DNA of 64,000 bases from Leptospiraceae bacterium (GTDB lineage: Bacteria > Spirochaetota > Leptospiria > Leptospirales > Leptospiraceae), in contig JACKPC010000001.1 of the NCBI GenBank assembly GCA_024233835.1, positions 1,364,001 to 1,428,000 of the forward strand. The letters are read 5' to 3'. Shown piece by piece: positions 8,389-16,522 of this stretch (position 1 is the stretch's first letter; each line of letters starts with the position of its first letter). The notes beneath the pieces were generated by a model. The model was not told the origin of the DNA. It saw only the letters and a list, made by a program, of their open reading frames with translations, and made no database searches. The position numbers and the translations under genes are program-made.

Positions 8389-8644
8389 TTATAATTGCTT
8401 TAGAAACATGAAAAGAATTGTAAGGTGATATTTATCTTTAAAAGAGCTTTTAATATTCTCATATTGATCTATGGTCACATCACGGTTCATAAGAGCGTCC
8501 ATTAATTTACTTCGATAAAGAGTAAAAGAATCATCCCCGTTTTTTTTGATAATTATTTCTTAATTCTAATAAACTAACTTCTCTAATTTTTTTAAATTGT
8601 ATGATGACAGTGCCAGCAATTCCTTCTCGAAAATTGTCCATCAT
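8389..8644 (-). pseudogene. Small gene broken by a frameshift in an A8 tract
   Basis: On the minus strand an ATGATG at 8644 opens MMDNFREGIAGTVIIQFKKI and runs to a stop at 8531. A one-base shift at the homopolymer 8540-8547 (eight T on the + strand, eight A on the coding strand) joins it to a frame continuing NGDDSFTLYRSKLMDALMNR to a stop at 8389. Together they make an about 85-residue basic protein with coherent composition. The homopolymer position suggests a recent slip, a sequencing error or slippage-controlled expression. The gene lies 28 bp downstream of the prephenate-dehydratase-like gene on the same strand. I do not recognise the family. The rest of 8316-8672 holds nothing else I can support. 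Confidence 0.45.
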
Positions 8645-8672
8645 ACTACTAAAATATATGTATGTGCTTTTT

Positions 8673-9503
8673 TTAACAAGCTCTTTTTAGTAAATAAGTA
8701 CCTACCCATTTTAATTTTCGATTAGAACCGAATCTCTCTCGCTTCTTAAAAAAGTGATATAGAGAACTTAGAGGATGACTCATATCTTTCGGATGACCGC
8801 TGATAGTAATAAAATAATAGTCTTGTAATCCTTTAATAGGATAAAAATCGAAAGGTTTTATCAAAAGCTTTCCGAACATTCCGAACAGTATTTTCTTAGA
8901 CTGCTTATTCAACTCAGCAAGGAAGACACTGTTACAATCAGTACTGGCCTGAATCGTTCTACCTCTTTTTAAGAAAATAAATTCGGTTGCATTATCATCA
9001 TGGTCTTGAAAGTTTTCTGCCAGTATGGGTAAGTTGTAATAACTTGCTGCCTCATAAGTTCCTATGGCAGCAACAGTGGAATCCTTACTGGCTAAAAGAA
9101 CTCCTTCCGAAGTAGAGCTTAGCGGAACGATTTTTGGTTTTTTATTTAAGTTCGAATATAGTTTCTTTATACTATTCTCACATTGTGCCAGTGCTTTGGG
9201 ATGAGAGCAAATGCTCTGAATGTTTTCAATTTTAGAGCGACTGATCAGGTTGTGTTTGATTTTTAGTTCAACTCTATCAAAGATAACAATATCTTTATTT
9301 TTTAGTATAGCTTTAATCGAGTCATCCACATAACCTTCATGATTATTTCGAAGCGGGATAATGGCTATATCAGCCAGTCCTTTTTTAAGTTGCAAACAAC
9401 TGAGGTGCTGGCTTAAAAACTCATATTGACTATCCGGATATCGATTCAAACCGGCTATATGGGTATTGCTAAAAGCAGGGCCAAGGCAATTAATCTTTTT
9501 CAT
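8673..9503 (-). CDS. Prephenate dehydratase-like protein with altered TRF motif
   Basis: This 276-residue protein follows prephenate dehydratase (PheA C-domain), which converts prephenate to phenylpyruvate. It starts LGPAFSNTHIAG, continues with ADIAIIPLRNNHEGYV (the usual PIEN-S-x-G site), SHPKALAQC, and STSEGVLLAS, and reaches NATEF at residues 171-175. An ACT-like regulatory domain follows (YYFITISGHPKD, then WVGTYL). In genuine dehydratases the NATEF position is N-x-T-R-F, whose Thr/Arg are catalytic; here Arg is Glu (174), and the PIENS site is PLRNN. It may therefore be inactive or do another reaction on prephenate or a mimic; prephenate decarboxylases of the BacA type are diverged relatives. 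AAGGAG precedes the ATG at a good distance. No aromatic pathway gene is nearby. Confidence 0.75.
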   Translation of the reverse strand: MKKINCLGPAFSNTHIAGLNRYPDSQYEFLSQHLSCLQLKKGLADIAIIPLRNNHEGYVDDSIKAILKNKDIVIFDRVELKIKHNLISRSKIENIQSICSHPKALAQCENSIKKLYSNLNKKPKIVPLSSTSEGVLLASKDSTVAAIGTYEAASYYNLPILAENFQDHDDNATEFIFLKRGRTIQASTDCNSVFLAELNKQSKKILFGMFGKLLIKPFDFYPIKGLQDYYFITISGHPKDMSHPLSSLYHFFKKRERFGSNRKLKWVGTYLLKRAC

Positions 9504-9680
9504 CTCATTCTCCTTAATAATAAGTCTATATTACAGGCAGTTCAAAATGTTTGCAGCAAGGATTTTGAAGCAAAAAGATGAAATAGAAAACATTCTATAA
9601 TTTGTAAATAATCAGGTAGTTTTTTGATAAATTACTTATGAATCTTCGTATTCGCTAAAAAAAACAGGAAGAAATTTCCT

Positions 9681-9706
9681 TGACTACCGGTTTAAGCCGG
9701 TAATCA
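9681..9706. repeat. 26-bp palindrome, shared with 26502-26527
   Basis: TGACTACCGGTTTAAGCCGG continues to TAATCA and is an almost perfect 26-bp palindrome (3 mismatched pairs at most). A second 26-bp palindrome with the same frame (TGACT-CGGTTTAA-CCGG-TCA) lies at 26502-26527. This one is 15 bp beyond the stop of the beta-propeller lipoprotein and could form a terminator hairpin, although no T-run follows. The rest of 9504-9680 shows nothing recognisable. Confidence 0.55.
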
Positions 9707-9721
9707 GGGAGCGGATACATC

Positions 9722-11776
9722 CTACTCTGTTATTTTTGTGATAAAACGATAGTAATCTTTTTTACCCCTATCAATAGGATCACTACTTCCAAAGGCCTTA
9801 GCGAAATCAATCATCTGGCTTTCCGCAATTCCCATAATATAGGTTGTAGTTTCAAAGCTCTCGATATTCACTATACTTTCACAATTAAGACCTTCAAAGA
9901 ATTTCACATAAATAAGCCTGTCCTCCTTATCCATTTTTACTAAAACACCATCACCACTCTGACCATCGTTATTGAAGTAAATGTCTTGAGAGAACATTTG
10001 TCCGAAATTAAAATCACCCATATTCCAGTGATCATATTCTCCTCCGATGTATACGTTGCCGGAAGCATCCACATGGATCTGGTTTCCCATCCAGAGACTA
10101 AACCTGTCTGGAATAATTTCCTTTGACCAGAGATACTGCATTTCGCTTGTAATAGGGGAATACGCCTGTATCTTAGTGGTAATGGTACCGGTATCGGGAA
10201 AGGGGCTTGCGTTCCCAAAGTCCAATCCCGGATATACGAGTCCGTTTGTATCTCCTAACAGATACAAAACTCCGGCGGGGCTTACCGCCATTTTCTGATA
10301 ACGCAGGGCTCCCTTAAAAACTTTTACATCACCTAATGAATCATCCGGATTAATACGCAAAAGAAAATAGTCTTCACCATCGCTTGTCTGTCGGATAGCC
10401 GAGGAACCAAATGCAGAACCAAAGTCTACTTTATCTGTAGTCCCGGTATCATTAAATGATCCCAGAACATAAATATTTCCGAAGGCATCTGTAGCCATAT
10501 CTTTGCAGAGAACCTCCGTATTGCCCGTGCCTATTTTAAAAGATTTATAGTAACTTTCTCCATTAAACTTACTAATCAGTATCTGCTGCTTATAAGAAGA
10601 AAAAGACTCACTTGTGGAATCAAAATCCTGTCTCGGATTATAATTCCCCCAAAAATTTGTACAGGCATATACAAAATTGGTATTATTCCTTCTTACAGCG
10701 GAAACAATATCCAACTCTTTGTTGTCATCCTTTTCCTGCATCAGCTTTGTCCAGTGGTAGGAACCATCAGGGCCAATCTTTGTAATGAAGGCAGATTGGA
10801 AATAGGAAGAGCGACTATCGGTGCCTCCAAAATCTGCACGAAAGTTTATATCTCCATTGAAATAAGCAAAGAGGAGAATATTACCTCCTGAGTCAGTGAT
10901 AATTTTTCTAACAAAGTTTCTACCGCTTCCACCGATTCTTCTAAGCCAGCCAAAGCTTCCATCCTTATTTATTTTTTGCAGGTAGATGTCTCCGTCAAAG
11001 CCAAGGGATTGCTTCCAGACTTCCCCTCCCCAGGCCTTAGCAAAATTATGTTTGCCGTAGAAAGAACCTGCTACATAAAGATTACCCTCAGTGTCTATAG
11101 CTGAAATCAGATTACCGACAGCGGGGAGCTGGCTTTTTGTAAATTGATAAATAGAGGTACTTGTATCCCCACCTGTTGTATTTCCGTCTGTTGTATTTCC
11201 GTCTGTTGTATCCCCGTCTGTTGTATCCCCGTCTGTTGTATCCCCGTCTGTTGTATCCCCGTCTGTTGTATTATCTCCATTCGGAATCGGAATTTCCTCA
11301 GGGATAGAAGTAGTATCTGTTTTGGGTACCCTTATAGAAGTAATGGCTTTTTTATCTGTGTTATCTCTGGCAAGAAGCGTAAGCCATTCTCCTTCGAGTA
11401 TATAATTCACATCGGCTCTGTCAATTCCCTTTCCTGAGATAAGAATCTTATCTTCTGAAACAGTTTCTGCTTCCTGAATGGTTTTTGGCTGCGTAGATGT
11501 CCTTATGAGTATTTTATAAATATCTTCATTCGGGGTAATATCATCTTTGACTATTGGAAACTTTACTTTTCCTGAATTTATACCGGTAGAAGTATATTCC
11601 AGATTTCCGTTAAACTCGGGTGCTTTTGTATCTACAGGATTTTGGCTTCCGTTGCAAGCGGGCGACTTCAGAATAATACAAAAACCAGAGATATTCGAAG
11701 TAAAACTATCTTCCTTTTTCTGATTGCAAGTAAGCAAAAAAAGAAAGAGGTTTATAAAAACAAGTATATTTTTCAT
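9722..11776 (-). CDS. Lipoprotein with repeat linker and beta-propeller (SBBP-type)
   Basis: The start at 11776 is chosen over an upstream in-frame ATG (11827) because AAGGAGAAAAAGTC precedes it and the signal peptide then begins at once: MKNILVFINLFLFLLTC, a spirochaetal lipobox with Cys17. The mature protein has an N-terminal module (about residues 25-150) homologous to the one in the lipoprotein at 24618-26444. Next comes a linker of pentapeptides TTDGD/TTDGN, then repeated blades with GNLYVAGSF, GNILLFAYF, GNIYVLGSF and GNVYIGGEY. These match SBBP beta-propeller repeats seen in leptospiral lipoproteins. Expected at the outer membrane, possibly surface-exposed; ligand unknown. A terminator-like hairpin precedes it, so it probably has its own promoter. 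Confidence 0.8.
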   Translation of the reverse strand: MKNILVFINLFLFLLTCNQKKEDSFTSNISGFCIILKSPACNGSQNPVDTKAPEFNGNLEYTSTGINSGKVKFPIVKDDITPNEDIYKILIRTSTQPKTIQEAETVSEDKILISGKGIDRADVNYILEGEWLTLLARDNTDKKAITSIRVPKTDTTSIPEEIPIPNGDNTTDGDTTDGDTTDGDTTDGDTTDGNTTDGNTTGGDTSTSIYQFTKSQLPAVGNLISAIDTEGNLYVAGSFYGKHNFAKAWGGEVWKQSLGFDGDIYLQKINKDGSFGWLRRIGGSGRNFVRKIITDSGGNILLFAYFNGDINFRADFGGTDSRSSYFQSAFITKIGPDGSYHWTKLMQEKDDNKELDIVSAVRRNNTNFVYACTNFWGNYNPRQDFDSTSESFSSYKQQILISKFNGESYYKSFKIGTGNTEVLCKDMATDAFGNIYVLGSFNDTGTTDKVDFGSAFGSSAIRQTSDGEDYFLLRINPDDSLGDVKVFKGALRYQKMAVSPAGVLYLLGDTNGLVYPGLDFGNASPFPDTGTITTKIQAYSPITSEMQYLWSKEIIPDRFSLWMGNQIHVDASGNVYIGGEYDHWNMGDFNFGQMFSQDIYFNNDGQSGDGVLVKMDKEDRLIYVKFFEGLNCESIVNIESFETTTYIMGIAESQMIDFAKAFGSSDPIDRGKKDYYRFITKITE
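11162..11271 (-). repeat. 15-bp tandem repeats encoding TTDGD linker
   Basis: About seven consecutive 15-bp units of the type gtctgttgtatcccc (+ strand), the outer ones varying by a base or two, encode the pentads TTDGD/TTDGN of the lipoprotein linker. As 15 is a multiple of 3, copy-number change would lengthen or shorten the linker without a frameshift. Confidence 0.85.
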
Positions 11777-11797
11777 GACTTTTTCTCCTTCATAAAA

Positions 11798-11832
11798 TTC
11801 AAAAGCCTGTGGGGACAAATTCCCCACAAGGC
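11798..11832 (-). terminator. Rho-independent terminator after the C39-like lipoprotein
   Basis: On the minus strand, directly after the stop at 11840, the arms 11832-11821 and 11815-11805 pair (GCCTTGTGGGGA with TCCCCACAGGC, one bulge) around a short loop, followed by TTTTGAATTTT. It ends the upstream gene and sits in the leader of the next lipoprotein gene. Confidence 0.65.
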
Positions 11833-11839
11833 GAGTAAG

Positions 11840-13465
11840 TTAGTACTGAACCGTTGCATAGCTTCTGTTTCCGGCACTCCAGGTCACATCAACGTGATTC
11901 ATGGCCCGCAAGAGTTCCGAGGCTTTGTAGTAAACCCCATAACCCTTGTAATTAGTTTTTCCATTTTCTGTGTAAGTCTCCCAGGAACTTGGGTCTAAGA
12001 CTACATAATACTTCACTCCATCAAGTTCCGTCTTGTTTGCAATGACAACGTAATGATTTCCCTCAAAGGAGTAATATCGTTTCGTAATGGGAAAGGTCGT
12101 ATCACTTGTGTCCTTACTCAATTCTACCGTCTGGATGAGTGCCATAACCACACGGTTATTGTCTATTTCAGCATCAATGTCAGTTTCAAGAATATTTGAA
12201 GTTTTAGTCCTTCGAGAATAGACGGAACTACCCACATAATTATTCATTATGGAATCTATATGAGTCCAGGTTAAATAACCGGTGGCATTGGACTTGCTTA
12301 TGATGTAGTTTCGAATATCAGCTACCGAAACATTCTCGCAAGCCCCAAGGATGGCACAGGCCATTTTAGATGCACTGGCACCGCAGTTTGCATTCTGATA
12401 GGTTCCAGTATAAGCCTGACCGAAATAGATGTTTTTCTGAGATACATCAATTTGTTTACCTGAATCGTCCACCATTTTACCGCTGTAAACTCCTTCCGGG
12501 ATTAAGCTGTAAAGATTGGCAATTCCTGAATTGTTGTTGTAGAAACCAAGATGGGTTCCTGTATCAGGAGTCGCAAAAAAGGTAGATTTAAAGGTATATT
12601 GTTTAGTAACAATTTCCTTAATTTTATAATTCCCTTCTTTTGTGGAAATAAGTTTCGATGGGAATGTGCTATTGTTCTCCTTATCGGGTGCATAAGAAGA
12701 GAGACTCGAAGTAATGGGTAGGTAACTTTCGAGAGTGTATCCCACCACCTGATTGATTAGAGGTGTAATAAGCGGAGGGTGAGTTATAGAAGTGACCAGC
12801 ACTCCTCCCTGCATCAGTTCTTCTTCGCTCGATGGCTTAAAATCTTCAGGTAGATAACCTCTGGAAAGGGAAACTACATTGAGTCTCATACCTTTTGTTC
12901 CATCCACAGTGGCTCCTGCCGGAACAGCACCGCTGCTAATAAAAGACAGAAACCCGCTATTCCCAAGGTAATTTAAAACCCCCAGATGCACTGGCCCTGA
13001 AAAGGAACCCAGATCATACGAACAATCGTGTATATAATCTATACTCTGTAAAGATAAGCCTGGAATCTCGTAATTTCCCGGAATGCTGCCTGTCAGCTCG
13101 CAAGAAAACTTCTTATTGAGACTTCCATCGTAAGATTGAAATCTTATACTCTTGGAAGATTTCAAATAACTTCCGTTCTTAATTTGAAGCTTCCCTCTGG
13201 AAGGAATCGATCCATTTGACACGGTACTAATAGTCTGAAGAATCGTTCCTGAACTAAGAGCGGCTTGTATCGCTGCGGCATTCGAAATCTCCTTTTCGTC
13301 GGCAAAGAGGCTTCGACCTCTCTGGCTACGAGGAACCGGTCTTTCAGAATACTCCTCCATTTTTGGAACATTCAGGAGTGTGAAGACTGAGCTTTTCTCA
13401 GGCTCCTTACCCTTTGAGCAGAAGGAGAGAAAGATGATAAATAAAAATAAAAAAGTTGTTTTCAT
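11840..13465 (-). CDS. Lipoprotein with C39-like cysteine peptidase domain
   Basis: The start at 13465 is supported by GGAG upstream and gives a clean signal peptide MKTTFLFLFIIFLSFC (lipobox Cys16); an earlier in-frame ATG at 13567 would add a polar leader. The 541-residue product has an unassigned first half (residues about 70-330, beta-rich). Its C-terminal papain-fold domain resembles peptidase C39-like family 2, with NCGASASKMA giving Cys361, GNHYVVIAN giving His471 and VLDPSS giving Asp491, so the Cys-His-Asp triad is complete. It is expected to be a periplasmic or surface protease or transpeptidase-like enzyme; the substrate is unknown. It is divergent from the HTH protein gene at 13662. 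Confidence 0.75.
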   Translation of the reverse strand: MKTTFLFLFIIFLSFCSKGKEPEKSSVFTLLNVPKMEEYSERPVPRSQRGRSLFADEKEISNAAAIQAALSSGTILQTISTVSNGSIPSRGKLQIKNGSYLKSSKSIRFQSYDGSLNKKFSCELTGSIPGNYEIPGLSLQSIDYIHDCSYDLGSFSGPVHLGVLNYLGNSGFLSFISSGAVPAGATVDGTKGMRLNVVSLSRGYLPEDFKPSSEEELMQGGVLVTSITHPPLITPLINQVVGYTLESYLPITSSLSSYAPDKENNSTFPSKLISTKEGNYKIKEIVTKQYTFKSTFFATPDTGTHLGFYNNNSGIANLYSLIPEGVYSGKMVDDSGKQIDVSQKNIYFGQAYTGTYQNANCGASASKMACAILGACENVSVADIRNYIISKSNATGYLTWTHIDSIMNNYVGSSVYSRRTKTSNILETDIDAEIDNNRVVMALIQTVELSKDTSDTTFPITKRYYSFEGNHYVVIANKTELDGVKYYVVLDPSSWETYTENGKTNYKGYGVYYKASELLRAMNHVDVTWSAGNRSYATVQY

Positions 13466-13487
13466 TATCTTACTCCAAATTTTAATT

Positions 13488-13533
13488 AGAACAAGTTTCA
13501 TTGTTCTGCTACTTAGATTATCATACCGGTATG
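13488..13533. promoter_or_regulatory. Two operator-like palindromes in a divergent promoter region
   Basis: Between the C39-like lipoprotein gene (-) and the HTH protein gene (+) lie a perfect 7-bp inverted repeat with a 6-bp spacer (AGAACAA at 13488-13494, TTGTTCT at 13501-13507) and a perfect 12-bp palindrome CATACCGGTATG at 13522-13533. Their position suggests binding sites for a regulator, perhaps the adjacent HTH protein. This is inference. Confidence 0.45.
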
Positions 13534-13611
13534 TAAAGGATAGTAGAAAGGAATCAGGAAAGAGCAAATTCTTACTGAATTGATAATTTAGCGAAAAAGT
13601 TCGATTTTTTT

Positions 13612-13617
13612 TATAAT
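13612..13617 (+). promoter_or_regulatory. Candidate -10 element TATAAT
   Basis: A consensus TATAAT lies 45 bp before the chosen ATG (13662), so transcription would begin near 13624 and leave room for the GGAG ribosome site at 13652. No convincing -35 is found at 17 bp; TTGATA at 13580 is too far away. Confidence 0.35.
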
Positions 13618-13661
13618 TTATAATGCAGTTCGACAGGAACTATTTATCTACGGAGAAAAAG

Positions 13662-15350
13662 ATGGAAGAATATTTTTTGGAAAAAGATACAGGCCTAACT
13701 GTAAAGTTTTTAAGTACAGAAGAAAATAAAGAAATCAAACTCCTGTATGTATATTATTGGACTTACCACCATGTTAGACAACTACAAAAGAATTCCATTG
13801 TTCTTTCTCCAAAGAATACAGTAGACGATTCTAAAACACCTTCAGAGATGAAGGAATGTCATTTTCTGGTATTAATCGATTTTATGAATTACGATTTACT
13901 TATAGGTAACTCAGACACTCCTATATCAAAAGGAAGTAAACAAATTTTATTCAAACAGAATATGGCTAAGTGGATATTCGAAAGCGAAGGCAAGGTAATA
14001 GAAGTTCCTGAAACGAATAGACTGCATAGGGAACTGAATAAGAAAGGAGAAGAGAGAAAATCGGCAATCATTGAATTTTTATCTTTATGCTTACTTAATA
14101 AAGAGAAAAGTAAGCACATAGAATTTTATGGTATGGATGAACTGAAATCCCTTCAATCCTTTTCTCTTCCCGAATTAAAATCAAGGATAAACTCAGATCG
14201 AAAAAAAGCTCTTGTAGAAGCTATATCTTTATTAGGAGATGAAACATTTACAAACAAAACTATAGATTTTATCAGTAAGTTTATAAAGCTTATTCAGAAT
14301 ATTAAAATAAAAAAACATGTCGAAGAATTGATAGAGAAAGATATAGAAAGCGGCTTATTTGGCAGTGAAATCAAAGATGTGAAAAGCTTTGCAGGTAAAT
14401 TCGGCATAGAAGAAAAAACATTCAAAGCCTATTTTAAAACGAACAGCATAAGCCTTGAGTTTATATCCAAATTAAAAGAAGTATATCCCATTATTGATTT
14501 AAATAAATATATAATTCCGAAAACGAAAGGATTTTCCTTTTATTCTGATGGCCCTTTTGTTACAGTCATTAATTTTCCTGATGAATCGGATAGAGAATTA
14601 AACCTCGGTCTGGAATGGAATACGGTTTCTTACTTCAAAGAAAAGGAGCCTAAAAAAGATTCGAATCCTTTCTTGAGAGAATTAGAAGGGAGAAAAGGTA
14701 GATATTACTTTTCTAATATATTTCCATCCGGACTCCACCGACCGGAAAGAACAGGGGAAGATAAGGAAAGAAATTCTATTTTTAAAGACAAGTCTTTGAT
14801 GAATGAAGAAATTTATACTCTCGCTTCATTTTTGCACTTTGCCTTTGGAATGGTAGGAGATAGAATTTATTCCTTGGATGAGAAATTAGAGATCATGAAA
14901 AATGCAAATGATTACTTTAATACCCAGGCATCTGAGTTTAAGCAATTGAATGAGATTGAAAGAAAACAAATAGAAGCAGAAATAGAATTAAAAAAGGAAC
15001 GTTTTATTCATTTTTTAGACACAAGTAAAAAAGAAGATTCTCATTTCTATGGCTATGCCACTATAAGGCTTTTAGATGATGATTATATCGTTTCTACAGA
15101 ACCCTATCGTGGTTTACGAATTGAAAGAAACAATTACAGGTATAATACATTAAAAGAGAAATTTGAAAACAAAAAGAATATGATTGAAGGAAAACATTTT
15201 CTCAGAGTAATGATGCAGACCTTAGAAGAATGGAAAGCAAATTCCAAAAACATGGATAATCTGAAAGCTATCAAACTATTTATAAATAAACTGAATCCTA
15301 ACGAAGAGTATATTAAAGCTTGCAGGAATAACTTATCCGAAGATATATAA
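13662..15350 (+). CDS. HTH-like protein with the shared 'GLHR' C-terminal domain
   Basis: The ATG at 13662 has GGAGAAAAAG directly upstream; an in-frame ATG at 13623 has none and sits 6 bp after a TATAAT. The 562-residue protein has an N-terminal region (about 1-230) that I do not recognise. A divergent helix-turn-helix segment (SFAGKFGIEEKTFKAYFK, then KLKEVYPIIDLNKYI) lies near residues 245-290. The C-terminal domain (about 350-530) has GRYYFSNIFPSGLHR, a conserved FAFG segment, FYGYATIRLLDDDYIV and RIERN. HTH and C-terminal domain both align with the protein at 19211-20227, so the two are paralogues with different N-termini. It probably acts as a DNA-binding sensor or regulator; this is inference from the HTH. 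Confidence 0.65.
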   Translation: MEEYFLEKDTGLTVKFLSTEENKEIKLLYVYYWTYHHVRQLQKNSIVLSPKNTVDDSKTPSEMKECHFLVLIDFMNYDLLIGNSDTPISKGSKQILFKQNMAKWIFESEGKVIEVPETNRLHRELNKKGEERKSAIIEFLSLCLLNKEKSKHIEFYGMDELKSLQSFSLPELKSRINSDRKKALVEAISLLGDETFTNKTIDFISKFIKLIQNIKIKKHVEELIEKDIESGLFGSEIKDVKSFAGKFGIEEKTFKAYFKTNSISLEFISKLKEVYPIIDLNKYIIPKTKGFSFYSDGPFVTVINFPDESDRELNLGLEWNTVSYFKEKEPKKDSNPFLRELEGRKGRYYFSNIFPSGLHRPERTGEDKERNSIFKDKSLMNEEIYTLASFLHFAFGMVGDRIYSLDEKLEIMKNANDYFNTQASEFKQLNEIERKQIEAEIELKKERFIHFLDTSKKEDSHFYGYATIRLLDDDYIVSTEPYRGLRIERNNYRYNTLKEKFENKKNMIEGKHFLRVMMQTLEEWKANSKNMDNLKAIKLFINKLNPNEEYIKACRNNLSEDI

Positions 15351-15396
15351 CTGATATTGCTCAAAAAACAACAACCGAAATATCATTTTAGAATGT

Positions 15397-16182
15397 TTAT
15401 AAGGCCAATCCTGAGAATACAATATCTTTCCAACCTGTTTTATGTGACTCTTTTGTTTGGTGTCCGTAAAAGACAAAAGAAGTTCCAAAAAATTGAGATG
15501 TTTCTTTTATAGAACGAAGAGAGACTATACTCTTCCTGAAAGGTATTTTTAGAAAATCTTTAGATACTCGCAGAGAAAAAGAATAAAAACTTAGATACCG
15601 GGAATCACTTCGCTTATTGCCCAGCATAGAAAAAAGATATATATGACAGTCCTTTTTCTCCCAGTCTTCCGGCAGAGTATATTCAGCCTGACCGGATGTA
15701 CTTAGAACTTCTGTATAAATAGCTTTATGTCGAGTCTGGTTAAAGATACAGATAATCGTCTTCTGTTCTATAGCTACCTCTTCCTCCACTTTCCAGGAAA
15801 GAAAAATGGTTCTTCCTTTTGTCTGTAAGCGTAGGTCGGAAAGTTTTTCCAGGCTTCCCTCACTTACTTGAAGAGAACTGTAATCGAGACATTCGAGACC
15901 GTTAAGGAGTTTTAAGTGTTGCAGGTTTAAACTGTTGAACCGGCCTTTTCTTCGGCTACCATCTTTATCAGAAAAACCTAAGTGAATAATCTCTTTAAAA
16001 GCTTTTACTGTTTTTTGAAAGCGACCGAACCTTGTTTCATTCTTTGTTTGCGCCGGAGTAGTAGGAGCCTTTCGCCGCATAATCTTTCGTCTGACATAAG
16101 TTTTACCTTTACGCCTGTAAAACGTTACCGTATCAATACTGCCCCTTATGCCAGAAAAAATTGTGTTTTCAAATAAAGCCAT
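15397..16182 (-). CDS. DUF6266-like protein
   Basis: This 261-residue protein begins MALFENTIFSGIRGSIDTVT, followed by FYRRKGKTYVRRK, and has the TTPAQ-x-x-x-x-R-F-x-x-F segment. These are the features I know from DUF6266, a family of unknown function common in Bacteroidetes and leptospiras. No signal peptide or membrane helix is present; the middle is predicted beta-rich. AAGGAG lies 8 bases upstream of the ATG. It is convergent with the HTH protein gene, 46 bp away, and stands alone otherwise. Confidence 0.6.
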   Translation of the reverse strand: MALFENTIFSGIRGSIDTVTFYRRKGKTYVRRKIMRRKAPTTPAQTKNETRFGRFQKTVKAFKEIIHLGFSDKDGSRRKGRFNSLNLQHLKLLNGLECLDYSSLQVSEGSLEKLSDLRLQTKGRTIFLSWKVEEEVAIEQKTIICIFNQTRHKAIYTEVLSTSGQAEYTLPEDWEKKDCHIYLFSMLGNKRSDSRYLSFYSFSLRVSKDFLKIPFRKSIVSLRSIKETSQFFGTSFVFYGHQTKESHKTGWKDIVFSGLAL

Positions 16183-16202
16183 GTTTTTCTCCTTTTTTGT
16201 TT

Positions 16203-16330
16203 GGCTTCGGCTCGATTCTCTCGCTCAGCCGGCAGCGACTCCTGAGCGTGCTTCGATGCACTTCGTTTACTCAGCAACCGGATGTGCCAATACTTCGGCG
16301 CTGGCTGAGCGAATGAAATGAGCCGAAGCC
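16203..16330. repeat. Pair of 28-bp inverted repeats with 72-bp spacer
   Basis: The arm 16203-16230 (GGCTTCGGCTCGATTCTCTC, then GCTCAGCC) matches the reverse complement of 16303-16330 with about four mismatches. The spacer also contains short gccgaag/cggatg repeats that continue to about 16370. It may be a dispersed intergenic element or the footprint of a small mobile element. No coding sequence is seen in 16183-16476. Confidence 0.55.
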
Positions 16331-16476
16331 TGAGCCGAAGGACAGCAACCGGATGAGCTGAAGGAAAAGTCGAAGATAGGAGTTTCTAAAGTCGAAGGAA
16401 TGAGTAGGCATTCTAAATAGAAGAAGCGAAGCGAGAGGTGGCTAAGGTAGAGTGAGTATTATTATCTATTCTTGCC

Positions 16477-16504
16477 AAAAAAAGGGGTGAGAATCTCTCA
16501 CCCC
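16477..16504 (-). terminator. Rho-independent terminator of the M23 lipoprotein gene
   Basis: On the minus strand a perfect 9-bp stem GGGGTGAGA/TCTCACCCC (16504-16484, 3-nt loop) is followed at once by seven T. It begins 18 bp after the stop of the gene at 16523. Confidence 0.9.
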
Positions 16505-16522
16505 ATCTGATAGAATGGTATT

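Noticed and set aside
11144..11437. Plus-strand frame rich in CCIPV repeats
   Set aside because: It is the antisense reading of the 15-bp repeat linker of the lipoprotein gene; composition is artefactual.
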